From Solimonas sp040754295 (GTDB lineage Bacteria; Pseudomonadota; Gammaproteobacteria; Nevskiales; Nevskiaceae): a stretch of 9,492 nt of DNA. The notes beneath the pieces were generated by a model that saw only the letters and a list, made by a program, of their open reading frames with translations, had not been told where the DNA came from and ran no database searches. The position numbers and the translations under genes are program-made. The stretch is from NCBI GenBank assembly GCA_040754295.1, contig JBFMCQ010000108.1, positions 1-9,492 on the forward strand, read 5' to 3'. Shown here piece after piece: positions 1 to 5,883 of this stretch (position 1 is the stretch's first letter; each line of letters starts with the position of its first letter).

Positions 1-513
1 GCGCAGCGCGAGGCCGGCGCCGCGGAAGAACGGCCAGCCGGCGTAGAGCACGCCCGGCGTCGCGACGACGGCCTGCGCCCAGCGCAGCAGCGCGCGCAGA
101 CCGGCGTCGATGTCCGCGCCGTCGGTATACTCGGGCCAGGCCAGCATCATCACCTGCATCGCGCAGATCGCGGCGACGCCGATGCGCGCGAGCATGCGCC
201 GGCGCTCGCCAGTCTGCGCATGCAGGCCGGCGTCCTGGGCGAGCACGCGCGGCTGGAAACCCGCGGCGTCCAGCCGGGACAACAGGACCGACAGCGGCGT
301 CCGCGCCGGGTCGAAGCAGAACTGCAGCGTACGGCTGGTCAGGCTGCTGCGCAGCCCGCTCACCTGCCCCGCGAGCAGCTTCTCGATGCGTCCGACGCAG
401 GCCGCGCAGTGCATGCCGTCGACGCCGAGCAGCACCTCGCGCAGGCCGCCGCCCGCGGGGCTGCTGACGCTGTCGCGCAGCTCGGCGCGGTCGTAGACGC
501 TCCAGTCGCTCAC
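1..513 (-). CDS. ccoI: CcoI (FixI) copper-transporting P1B-type ATPase, N-terminal 171 residues, cut by window edge
   Basis: Copper P-type ATPase that supplies copper for assembly of the CuB centre of cbb3 oxidase; an inner-membrane protein. Only the first 171 residues are inside the window, and the reading frame is open to base 1. Visible parts are a heavy-metal-associated domain at about residues 25-90 with the metal motif GMHCAAC (Cys36, Cys39), then the first membrane segments at about 108-126 and 140-160. The stretch around 'CAMQVMMLAWPEY' followed by 'YAGWPFFRGA' is what I know from CcoI/FixI rather than from generic CopA. I chose the GTG at 513: no other start lies close upstream in frame, and it follows the stop of the preceding small gene by 7 bases. 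The cysteine-rich domain that precedes the metal-binding domain in many CcoI proteins is absent here. Position last in the cbb3 operon supports the call. The phosphorylation and ion-channel motifs lie outside the window. Confidence 0.9.
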   Translation of the reverse strand, partial: MSDWSVYDRAELRDSVSSPAGGGLREVLLGVDGMHCAACVGRIEKLLAGQVSGLRSSLTSRTLQFCFDPARTPLSVLLSRLDAAGFQPRVLAQDAGLHAQTGERRRMLARIGVAAICAMQVMMLAWPEYTDGADIDAGLRALLRWAQAVVATPGVLYAGWPFFRGAGLALR

Positions 514-520
514 CGGCGCA

Positions 521-667
521 TCACCGGGTTCCGACGATCCGCTCGGCGCCGGGCACCGGCGTGAAGCCGTGCTGGTAGGCGAGCGCGGTCGTCAGCACGC
601 CGGCCAGCAGCACGGCGGCGGGCAGTCCGATCAGCAGCAGGAGCTCGAGAACGGGGCGGGTCTTCAT
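521..667 (-). CDS. 48-residue single-helix membrane protein in the usual ccoH position
   Basis: Small unrecognised protein between ccoG and ccoI. It starts with ATG at 667, with a good ribosome binding site (GGAG) nine bases upstream in the 21-base gap after the ccoG stop, and it ends with TGA at 521-523. Residues 1-5 are basic (MKTRP), about residues 6-30 are one strongly hydrophobic helix (LELLLLIGLPAAVLLAGVL and on), and the last 18 residues form a polar tail (YQHGFTPVPGAER...). In many proteobacteria this slot holds CcoH/FixH, a protein of about 150 residues with an N-terminal anchor and a periplasmic domain needed for cbb3 assembly. This product would correspond at most to the anchor. 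It could be a reduced CcoH, a different small oxidase-associated subunit, or a remnant. The start site and operon position make expression likely; the function is unknown. Confidence 0.7.
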   Translation of the reverse strand: MKTRPVLELLLLIGLPAAVLLAGVLTTALAYQHGFTPVPGAERIVGTR

Positions 668-688
668 GGCAAATCTCTCCAGTAACGA

Positions 689-2137
689 TCAGCGCGCGGG
701 CGCGAGGAAGGTGGCTTCGTGGTCGTCGGCCTGCTCGGCGTCGAGCGCGCGCACCTCGAAACGCAGCTTCGACACGCCGGCCGGCGCCTCGGCAGCACGT
801 GCGGCGACGGTCACCGAGCGATGCTCGCCGGCGCCGACCTCGATCCGGTCGGGCTCCAGTGCAACCGCGGCGCCGCCGGCGAGCTGCGCGCTGAGCGCGT
901 AGCGGTGGGCGCGATCGGTCTTGTTCGAGAGCTTCACCGAGTAGACGTTCTCGATGCTGCCGTCGACCAGCTCGCGGTACAGCTGCTTGCGGTCGCGCAC
1001 GACGTCGAAGGTGATCGGGCTGCGCGTGAGCACCAGCACGCCGAAGGCGGCGACGACCAGCAGCCAGACGATGCCGTAGCCGATCATGCGCGGCCGCAGG
1101 ATGTGGAAACGCCCGGTCGCTTCGAAGCGGTCGCTGGTGTAGCGGATCAGCCCGCGCGGCTTGCCGACCGAATCCATCACGTTGTTGCAGGCGTCGACGC
1201 AGGCGGCGCAGGCGATGCACTCGTACTGCAGTCCGTTGCGGATGTCGATGCCCATCGGGCACACCTGCACGCAGATCGAGCAGTCGATGCAGTCGCCCTG
1301 GGCAAACGGAGGCGGTTGCAGGTTGCCGGCTGCAGATTGCAGAGAAGCGCCGTCTTCAGCAACCTGCAACCTGCGACCCGCAGCCTCAAGGCGCGCTGCG
1401 CGCGCCTTGCTCTTCCGCGGCTCGCCACGCCGCTCGTCGTACGCAATGATCAGCGTGTCCTTGTCGAACATCGCCGACTGGAAGCGCGCGTACGGGCACA
1501 TGTACTTGCACACCTGCTCGCGCAGGAAGCCGGCGTTGCCCCAGGTGGCGAAACCGTAGAACAGCGTCCAGAACAGCGCCCAGCCGGACAGCTCGAACGC
1601 GAGCGCCGACGCGAACAGCTCGGGCGCCGGCACGAAATAGGCGACGAAGCTGAGGCCGGTGTAGAGGGCGAACAGCGCCCACAGCAGGTGCTTGCCGCCC
1701 TTGCGCAGGACTTTCGCGGCGTTCCAGGGCGAGCGGTCGAGCCTGATGCGCGCGTGGCGGTCGCCCTCGATGTAGCGCTCGATCCACATGAAGGCCTCGG
1801 TCCATACCGTCTGCGGACAGGCGTAGCCGCACCACAGCCGCCCGGCGAGCGTCGTGAAGAAGAACAGCGTGAACGCCGCCATCGCCAGCATCGCCGTGAG
1901 CAGGTAGAAGTCCTGCGGCACCAGCGTCAGCCCGAAGATATGGAAGCGCCGCGCCGGCAGGTCGAACAGCACCAGCGGCGCGCCGTTCCACGACAGCCAC
2001 GGCACGATGTAGTAGACGCCGAGCAAGGCGAGCATCGCGCTCAGACGCAGCCGCGCATAGCGGCCCCATACCTCGCGCGGATAGATCTTGGCTGCGGACT
2101 GATAAAAGGAGATCGTGCTTTCTTTGGCTTGGGTCAT
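689..2137 (-). CDS. ccoG: CcoG (FixG/RdxA-type) polyferredoxin, cbb3 oxidase assembly factor
   Basis: Inner-membrane iron-sulfur protein of cbb3 oxidase maturation; the family is linked to copper delivery, probably by Cu(II) reduction. The product is 482 residues, normal for the family. Membrane segments lie at about 33-50, 76-98, 150-170, 178-198 and 351-371. A CGYAC motif (Cys103, Cys107) and a CKYMC motif (Cys210, Cys214) precede two 4Fe-4S motifs: Cys283/286/289/293 and Cys307/310/313/317, each followed by Pro or Asn-Asn. The C-terminal ~100 residues form the periplasmic immunoglobulin-like FixG domain. I chose ATG at 2137 because it forms an ATGA overlap with the preceding stop and begins a typical N-terminus (MTQAKESTISFYQ); the reading frame further upstream looks non-coding. 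Oddity: the linker at residues 242-280 between the GEPR motif and the first ferredoxin motif is about 25 residues longer than I remember for homologues. It is encoded by a palindromic repeat (separate entry). Confidence 0.96.
   Translation of the reverse strand: MTQAKESTISFYQSAAKIYPREVWGRYARLRLSAMLALLGVYYIVPWLSWNGAPLVLFDLPARRFHIFGLTLVPQDFYLLTAMLAMAAFTLFFFTTLAGRLWCGYACPQTVWTEAFMWIERYIEGDRHARIRLDRSPWNAAKVLRKGGKHLLWALFALYTGLSFVAYFVPAPELFASALAFELSGWALFWTLFYGFATWGNAGFLREQVCKYMCPYARFQSAMFDKDTLIIAYDERRGEPRKSKARAARLEAAGRRLQVAEDGASLQSAAGNLQPPPFAQGDCIDCSICVQVCPMGIDIRNGLQYECIACAACVDACNNVMDSVGKPRGLIRYTSDRFEATGRFHILRPRMIGYGIVWLLVVAAFGVLVLTRSPITFDVVRDRKQLYRELVDGSIENVYSVKLSNKTDRAHRYALSAQLAGGAAVALEPDRIEVGAGEHRSVTVAARAAEAPAGVSKLRFEVRALDAEQADDHEATFLAPAR
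1309..1387. repeat. Palindromic repeat inserted in frame within ccoG
   Basis: An imperfect inverted repeat inside the ccoG reading frame. The core arms GGTTGCAGGTTGC (1314-1326) and GCAACCTGCAACC (1359-1371) are perfectly complementary over 13 bases and separated by 32 bases. Outer arms GAGGC (1309-1313) and GCCTC (1383-1387) add pairing across an 11-base bulge, and an inner GAAG/CTTC pair (1344-1347, 1354-1357) caps the structure. The arms are themselves short tandem repeats of a CTGCAAC unit (CCTGCAACCTGC). The segment encodes roughly residues 251-276 of CcoG, rich in Gln, Ala and Leu (LQVA, LQSAAGNLQP), between two conserved motifs, and the frame is kept. From memory, similar Leu-Gln-Pro-rich translations come from dispersed repeats in some high-GC proteobacteria. 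Whether this unit occurs elsewhere in the genome cannot be seen here. Confidence 0.75.
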
Positions 2138-2478
2138 GGCGCCTGCTTGCGAACGGACCGGCTCCGACCTCGCGGTGGCTCGAAGGCCGCCGCCGGCGGC
2201 CGCGCCAGCATGGCTGCGGTGAGCGCGGGAATCGCGGCCAGCGCCCAGAGCACGACGAAGACGGCGGCGAGCCGGCCGAAACCGAGCGGCTCCCCTTCGT
2301 GCGGCAGCGCCAGCAGGAATGCGGCGAACAGCGCGACCGCCCCGATGAACGCCGACCACGCGGTGATCGCGAGCAGCCTCAGGGAGGGCCGCGTCCCGAG
2401 TGCGCGCCGGCGCGCGGCGCGCAGAATCCCTGCAGCGTCGTCGAGCTGTGGGTCGGCGGATTTCAGGCGTCGGCTCAC
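2134..2478 (-). CDS. 114-residue two-helix membrane protein between ccoP and ccoG, function unknown
   Basis: I do not recognise this protein. It starts with GTG at 2478, overlapping the ccoP stop (GTGA), and its TGA overlaps the ccoG ATG (ATGA), so it is locked into the operon by translational coupling. The first 33 residues are polar and basic (MSRRLKSADPQLDDAAG...), followed by two hydrophobic helices at about 34-58 (LLAITAWSAFIGAVALFAAF) and 70-92, joined by a short polar loop (HEGEPLG). The final 20 residues are strongly basic (PPRGRSRSVRKQ), so both ends are predicted to be cytoplasmic. There are no cysteines, no heme motif and no recognisable metal site. Its place between a structural subunit and the first assembly gene suggests a role as an accessory subunit or in assembly, but that is inference from position only. 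Confidence 0.75.
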   Translation of the reverse strand: MSRRLKSADPQLDDAAGILRAARRRALGTRPSLRLLAITAWSAFIGAVALFAAFLLALPHEGEPLGFGRLAAVFVVLWALAAIPALTAAMLARPPAAAFEPPRGRSRSVRKQAP

Positions 2479-3404
2479 GGCTCGCTGCGCTGGGTCAGCT
2501 GCGCCTGCGCCGAGGCCTGCGGCGAGAGGCTCAGTACGTAGGCGGTGACGACCCTGATCTCGTCGGCGCCGAGAAGCTTTTCATGCGCCGGCATCGCCGC
2601 CCTGCGGCCGAACAGAATCGTCTCGCGCACGCGCTCGCGGGTGCCGCCGTAGAGCCAGACGTCGTCGGTCAGATTCGGCGCGCCCAGCAACGGATTACCC
2701 TTGCCTTCCGGGCCGTGGCAGGCGGCGCAGGTGAGGTTGTACTGCGCCATGCCCTTGGCACGAACCGCGCCATCGAGCTTGGGATCTTTCCAGTGCGCGA
2801 CCGTGCGCACGAGGGCATCGACGCTCTGCGCATCGATCGCGCCGTTGAACGGTGGCATCACCCCGTTGCGGCCGCGGGTGACCGACGCGAGCACCGTTTC
2901 CGGTGCGCCGCCGTAGAGCCAGTCGTCGTCGGTGAGGTTGGGAAAGCCGATTGCGCCCCGCGCATCGGCGCCGTGGCAGCCGGCGCAGTTGTTGAGGAAC
3001 ACGCCCCGGCCGAGCGACACTGCGGCCGGATCCGCGGCGAGCGCCGCGAGGTCGCGGTCGCGGAATTCCGCGAACAGCGCCTCGCGCTTCGCACGCAGCG
3101 CGCCCAGGCGCTCGTCGAGCTGCTTCTGCGAACTCCAGCCGAGCCGGCCACCGAAGTTGCCGAGCCCCGGATAGACGAGCAGATAACCGACGCCGAACAC
3201 CACCGTGAGCACGAACAGATTCAGCCACCAGCGCGGCAGCGGATTGTTGTATTCGCGCAGATCGCCGTCCCAGACGTGCCCGGTGTCCTCCTGGCTGAGC
3301 TTGCCCCGGGCGTTTCCGAAGAGCAGCCACAGTGCACCGGCCAGCGAGCCGAGCGTGACGACGATGACCACCCAGTGCCAGAACGTGCTCATCCCACCAC
3401 TCAT
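2475..3404 (-). CDS. ccoP: CcoP, diheme cytochrome c subunit III of cbb3 oxidase
   Basis: Membrane-anchored diheme c-type cytochrome that takes electrons from soluble cytochromes and passes them to CcoO. The product is 309 residues, normal for the family. Two N-terminal membrane helices lie at about 9-30 and 60-79, separated by the cytoplasmic motif typical of CcoP (HVWDGDLREYNNPLPRWW, 43-60). Two periplasmic cytochrome c domains follow, with heme sites CAGCH (140-144) and CAACH (226-230). Likely axial methionines are Met183 (GVMPPF) and Met271 (AAMPAH). The two domains share the NLTDD-WLYGG signature at 156-166 and 244-254, which shows internal duplication. I chose ATG at 3404 because GGAG lies eight bases upstream and it overlaps the preceding stop as ATGA; a second in-frame ATG at 3392 is less well placed. 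Two N-terminal helices mark the longer CcoP type rather than the one-helix type. Confidence 0.97.
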   Translation of the reverse strand: MSGGMSTFWHWVVIVVTLGSLAGALWLLFGNARGKLSQEDTGHVWDGDLREYNNPLPRWWLNLFVLTVVFGVGYLLVYPGLGNFGGRLGWSSQKQLDERLGALRAKREALFAEFRDRDLAALAADPAAVSLGRGVFLNNCAGCHGADARGAIGFPNLTDDDWLYGGAPETVLASVTRGRNGVMPPFNGAIDAQSVDALVRTVAHWKDPKLDGAVRAKGMAQYNLTCAACHGPEGKGNPLLGAPNLTDDVWLYGGTRERVRETILFGRRAAMPAHEKLLGADEIRVVTAYVLSLSPQASAQAQLTQRSEP

Positions 3405-3541
3405 CTCGTAGTCTCCTTGGAGCGCGACCGGTCGCGCAGCGGGCGCGAGTCGCCATATGGCAGCCACAGGGAGCCGGCCAGCGTGAAGACCGCCGCGGCG
3501 GCGATGAACCAATGCCGGTCGGCGAGCAGAACCCCGTTCAT
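3401..3541 (-). CDS. 46-residue single-helix membrane protein between ccoQ and ccoP, function unknown
   Basis: A small open frame, too short for most gene callers, that exactly fills the space between ccoQ and ccoP. Its ATG (3541) overlaps the ccoQ stop as ATGA and its TGA (3401-3403) overlaps the ccoP ATG the same way. The product begins MNGVLLADRHWF, has one hydrophobic helix at about residues 11-28 (WFIAAAAVFTLAGSLWLP) and ends in a highly charged basic tail (DSRPLRDRSRSKETTR). It is not CcoQ, which is the preceding gene. It has no cysteine or heme motif. Single-helix accessory subunits of cbb3 oxidase are known (CcoQ, and CcoM in Pseudomonas stutzeri), so a similar structural role is possible, but I see no sequence evidence tying it to CcoM. 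Confidence 0.7.
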   Translation of the reverse strand: MNGVLLADRHWFIAAAAVFTLAGSLWLPYGDSRPLRDRSRSKETTR

Positions 3542-3675
3542 GGACGAGGCTCCCCATCTTCGAGCGGCAGCCGTGCGGCCTCGGCGAAGCGCGCGCGGTT
3601 GCGTGCGGACCAGGCCCACGCGGCGATGCCGACGAACGCGAGGAGCAGAACCGCGGTGATCAGGCCGCTGATCAT
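3538..3675 (-). CDS. ccoQ: CcoQ (FixQ), small stabilising subunit of cbb3 oxidase
   Basis: Single-helix subunit that stabilises the association of CcoP with the CcoNO core. The product is 45 residues, a usual length. The N-terminal helix at about residues 3-22 is followed by the family signature AWAWSARNRARFAEAARLPL (19-38) and an acidic end (EDGEP). ATG at 3675 overlaps the ccoO stop (ATGA), and its own TGA overlaps the start of the 46-residue gene downstream. No separate ribosome binding site is needed if it is translated by coupling from ccoO. Confidence 0.92.
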   Translation of the reverse strand: MISGLITAVLLLAFVGIAAWAWSARNRARFAEAARLPLEDGEPRP

Positions 3676-4313
3676 GATTTTTCTCCCGTTTGCAGTGCGG
3701 AGACGCTCGCCTGCGACGGCTCGGGCGTCCTGAGCGACTGCAGGAACGCGATCAGCGCGTCCATCTGCGTCTTGCCGTGCACGGCCTCCGCGGCGCCGGC
3801 GATGTCGGCGTCGCTGAAGGGCACGCCGACGCGCCTGAGCGCGGTCATCATCGACTGCACCTCCGCGCCGTCGACGAACTGCTCTGCCAGCCACGGATAA
3901 CCGGGCATGTTGGACTCGGGCACGACGTCGCGCGGATTGAGCAGATGGATGCGGTGCCAGTCGTCGCTGTAGCGGCCGCCGACGCGCGCCAGATCCGGAC
4001 CGGTGCGCTTGGAGCCCCACTGGAACGGGTGATCCCAGACCGATTCGCCGGCACTCGAGCGCGGGCCGTAGCGCAGCACTTCCTCCTGCAGCGCGCGCAC
4101 CATCTGCGAATGGCAGTTGTAGCAGCCCTCGCGAACGTAGACGTCGCGACCGGCGACCTGCAGCGGCGTGCGCAGCGCCAGACCGTCGGCAGGCTTCGTC
4201 GCCGAGGTCTGGAACATCAGCGGCACGATCTCGATGATGCCGCCGAAGGCGATCGCGACGACGATCAGGACGGCCAGCCAGACGACGTTCTTCTCGACCA
4301 GTTCGTGATTCAT
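3672..4313 (-). CDS. ccoO: CcoO, monoheme cytochrome c subunit II of cbb3 oxidase
   Basis: Membrane-anchored monoheme cytochrome c that passes electrons from CcoP to the heme b/b3-CuB core of CcoN. The product is 213 residues, within the family range. One N-terminal helix lies at about residues 10-34 (VWLAVLIVVAIAFGGIIEIV), followed by the periplasmic domain with the heme motif EGCYNCHSQMVR (CxxCH at 64-68). Other family-typical blocks are YGPRSSAGESVWDHPFQWGS (82-101), KRTGPDLARVGGRYSDDWH and NMPGYPWL, in which Met136 is the likely axial ligand. ATG at 4313 has a strong AGGAGG seven bases upstream, inside the end of ccoN, and overlaps the ccoN stop as ATGA. The reading frame further upstream is a shadow of ccoN. 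Confidence 0.98.
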   Translation of the reverse strand: MNHELVEKNVVWLAVLIVVAIAFGGIIEIVPLMFQTSATKPADGLALRTPLQVAGRDVYVREGCYNCHSQMVRALQEEVLRYGPRSSAGESVWDHPFQWGSKRTGPDLARVGGRYSDDWHRIHLLNPRDVVPESNMPGYPWLAEQFVDGAEVQSMMTALRRVGVPFSDADIAGAAEAVHGKTQMDALIAFLQSLRTPEPSQASVSALQTGEKS

Positions 4314-5752
4314 GCCAGCGCCTCCTGAGCGGTGACACGGCTTGCTTCGGGCGTTGGCGTCGCGATCGTCTTCCAGACGTTCCAGGCCATGACCAGCATG
4401 CCGGACAGGACCACGAGACCGCCGAGCAGGCGCACGCCGTAGTAGGGATAGGTGGCCTTGAGGCTCTCGATGAAGCTGTAGGTCAAGCTGCCGTCGGCCT
4501 CGACCGCACGCCACATCAGCCCCTGCATGACACCGGCGATCCACATCGCGGTGATGTAGAGCACCGTGCCGATCGTCGACAGCCAGAAGTGCAGGTTGAT
4601 CGCCGGGATGCTGTACATCTGCGGCTTGCCGAACAGGCGCGGGATCAGCATGTAGATCGAGCCGATCGAGATCATCGCAACCCAGCCGAGCGCGCCGGAG
4701 TGCACGTGCCCGATCGTCCAGTCGGTGTAGTGCGAGAGCGCGTTGACCGTCTTGATCGACATCATCGGCCCTTCGAAGGTCGACATGCCGTAGAACGACA
4801 GCGAGACGATCAGGAACTTGAGGATCGGGTCGTCGCGCAGCTTATGCCAGGCGCCGGACAGCGTCATGATGCCGTTGATCATGCCGCCCCAGGACGGCGC
4901 CAGCAGCACCAGCGAGAACACCATGCCCAGCGACTGCGCCCAGTCGGGCAGCGCCGTGTAGTGCAGGTGGTGCGGGCCGGCCCACATGTAGATCGAAATC
5001 AGCGCCCAGAAGTGCACCACCGACAGGCGATAGCTGTAGATCGGCCGCCCGGCCTGCTTGGGTACGAAGTAGTACATCATCCCGAGGAAGCCGGCGGTGA
5101 GGAAGAAGCCGACCGCGTTGTGGCCGTACCACCACTGCACCATCGCGTCGACCGCGCCGGAATAGGCACTGTAGGACTTGGTCAGCGACACCGGAATCGC
5201 CGCGCTGTTGACGATGTGCAGCACCGCCACGGCGATGATGTAGCTGCCGTAGAACCAGTTGGCGACGTAGATGTGGCTGACCTTGCGGATCGCGATCGTG
5301 CCGAAGAACACCACGGCATACGCGATCCAGACCGCGGCGATCAGCAGATCGATCGGCCACTCCAGCTCGGCGTACTCCTTGGACTGCGTGATGCCCAGCG
5401 GCAGCGTGATCGCGGCGGCGACGATGACCGCCTGCCAGCCCCAGAACGTGAAGCTCGCCAGTTTCGGCAGAAACAGCCCGGCCTGGCAGGTGCGCTGCAC
5501 GACCCAGTACGAGGTCGCGAACAGGGCCGAGCCACCGAAGGCGAAGATCACCGCGTTGGTGTGCAGCGGGCGCAGCCGGCTGTAGGTCAGCCAGGGGATG
5601 TCGAAGTTCAGCGCCGGAAACATCAGCTGCGCAGCGATGACGACGCCGACGAGCATGCCGACGATGCCCCAGACCACCGTCATCACGGCGAACTGGCGCA
5701 CCACGGTGTCGGCGTAGACCGGGCTGGTGCCGGCGGCAGTGGTTACTGACAT
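4310..5752 (-). CDS. ccoN: CcoN, catalytic subunit I of cbb3-type cytochrome c oxidase
   Basis: Heme-copper oxidase subunit that reduces O2 to water with high oxygen affinity and pumps protons; a polytopic inner-membrane protein of 480 residues, a normal length. By analogy with the P. stutzeri structure (offset +4 residues), the metal ligands are all present: His64 and His351 for low-spin heme b; His211, His261 and His262 for CuB; His349 for heme b3; and Tyr255 as the cross-linked tyrosine of the C-family. Glu327 in STFEGPMMS is also conserved. Landmark motifs are RLRPLHTNAV, WWYGHNAVGFF, YMWAGPHHLHYTALPDWAQ and DWTIGHVHSGALGW. I chose ATG at 5752 because GGGAG lies five bases upstream and the protein then begins MSVTTAAGTSPVYADTVVRQ. 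An upstream ATG at 5779 would place that binding site inside the coding region. This is the first gene of the operon, behind an FNR-type promoter. Confidence 0.98.
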   Translation of the reverse strand: MSVTTAAGTSPVYADTVVRQFAVMTVVWGIVGMLVGVVIAAQLMFPALNFDIPWLTYSRLRPLHTNAVIFAFGGSALFATSYWVVQRTCQAGLFLPKLASFTFWGWQAVIVAAAITLPLGITQSKEYAELEWPIDLLIAAVWIAYAVVFFGTIAIRKVSHIYVANWFYGSYIIAVAVLHIVNSAAIPVSLTKSYSAYSGAVDAMVQWWYGHNAVGFFLTAGFLGMMYYFVPKQAGRPIYSYRLSVVHFWALISIYMWAGPHHLHYTALPDWAQSLGMVFSLVLLAPSWGGMINGIMTLSGAWHKLRDDPILKFLIVSLSFYGMSTFEGPMMSIKTVNALSHYTDWTIGHVHSGALGWVAMISIGSIYMLIPRLFGKPQMYSIPAINLHFWLSTIGTVLYITAMWIAGVMQGLMWRAVEADGSLTYSFIESLKATYPYYGVRLLGGLVVLSGMLVMAWNVWKTIATPTPEASRVTAQEALA

Positions 5753-5793
5753 TGATGCTCCCGAGTCGAACGAACCCATTCGTGGGCGCGCCC

Positions 5794-5799
5794 ATTCTC
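5794..5799 (-). promoter_or_regulatory. Probable -10 element of the ccoN promoter
   Basis: On the minus strand this reads GAGAAT, four matches out of six to TATAAT. It sits where a -10 hexamer should be (-12 to -7) if the FNR box at 5822-5835 is centred at -41.5, which puts the start of transcription near 5787 and leaves a leader of about 35 bases before the ccoN ATG. No independent -35 is expected at a class II FNR promoter. This is inference from spacing. Confidence 0.5.
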
Positions 5800-5821
5800 G
5801 GAAGGCGAGCGCGGCCCGGCA

Positions 5822-5835
5822 TTGACCTGTGTCAA
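5822..5835 (-). promoter_or_regulatory. FNR/ANR-type binding site upstream of ccoN
   Basis: The sequence TTGACCTGTGTCAA is a perfect palindrome in its arms (TTGAC-N4-GTCAA) and differs from the TTGAT-N4-ATCAA consensus by one base per arm. It is centred about 76 bases upstream of the ccoN ATG. FNR, ANR and FixK regulation of cbb3 operons is well established. The box lies between the end of the zinc-ribbon gene and ccoN, so the oxidase operon is its only sensible target. Confidence 0.85.
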
Positions 5836-5848
5836 CGGCCGGCCGGAC

Positions 5849-5867
5849 CCTGCCGTGCTATGGCAGG
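5849..5867 (-). terminator. Short hairpin after the zinc-ribbon gene, possible weak terminator
   Basis: CCTGCC (5849-5854) and GGCAGG (5862-5867) form a perfect 6-base stem with a 7-base loop, just after the zinc-ribbon stop at 5884 in the minus direction. No T run follows on the minus strand, so intrinsic termination would be weak. It sits immediately before the ccoN FNR box and may only partly separate the two transcription units. Confidence 0.25.
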
Positions 5868-5883
5868 CCTACCGCGCGCGTCA

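Noticed and set aside
719..2548. Long plus-strand open frame of about 600 codons opposite ccoG and the 114-residue gene
   Set aside because: Shadow of ccoG: Arg, Ala, Gln, Val-rich low-complexity translation without any motif, produced by high-GC codon bias on the opposite strand.
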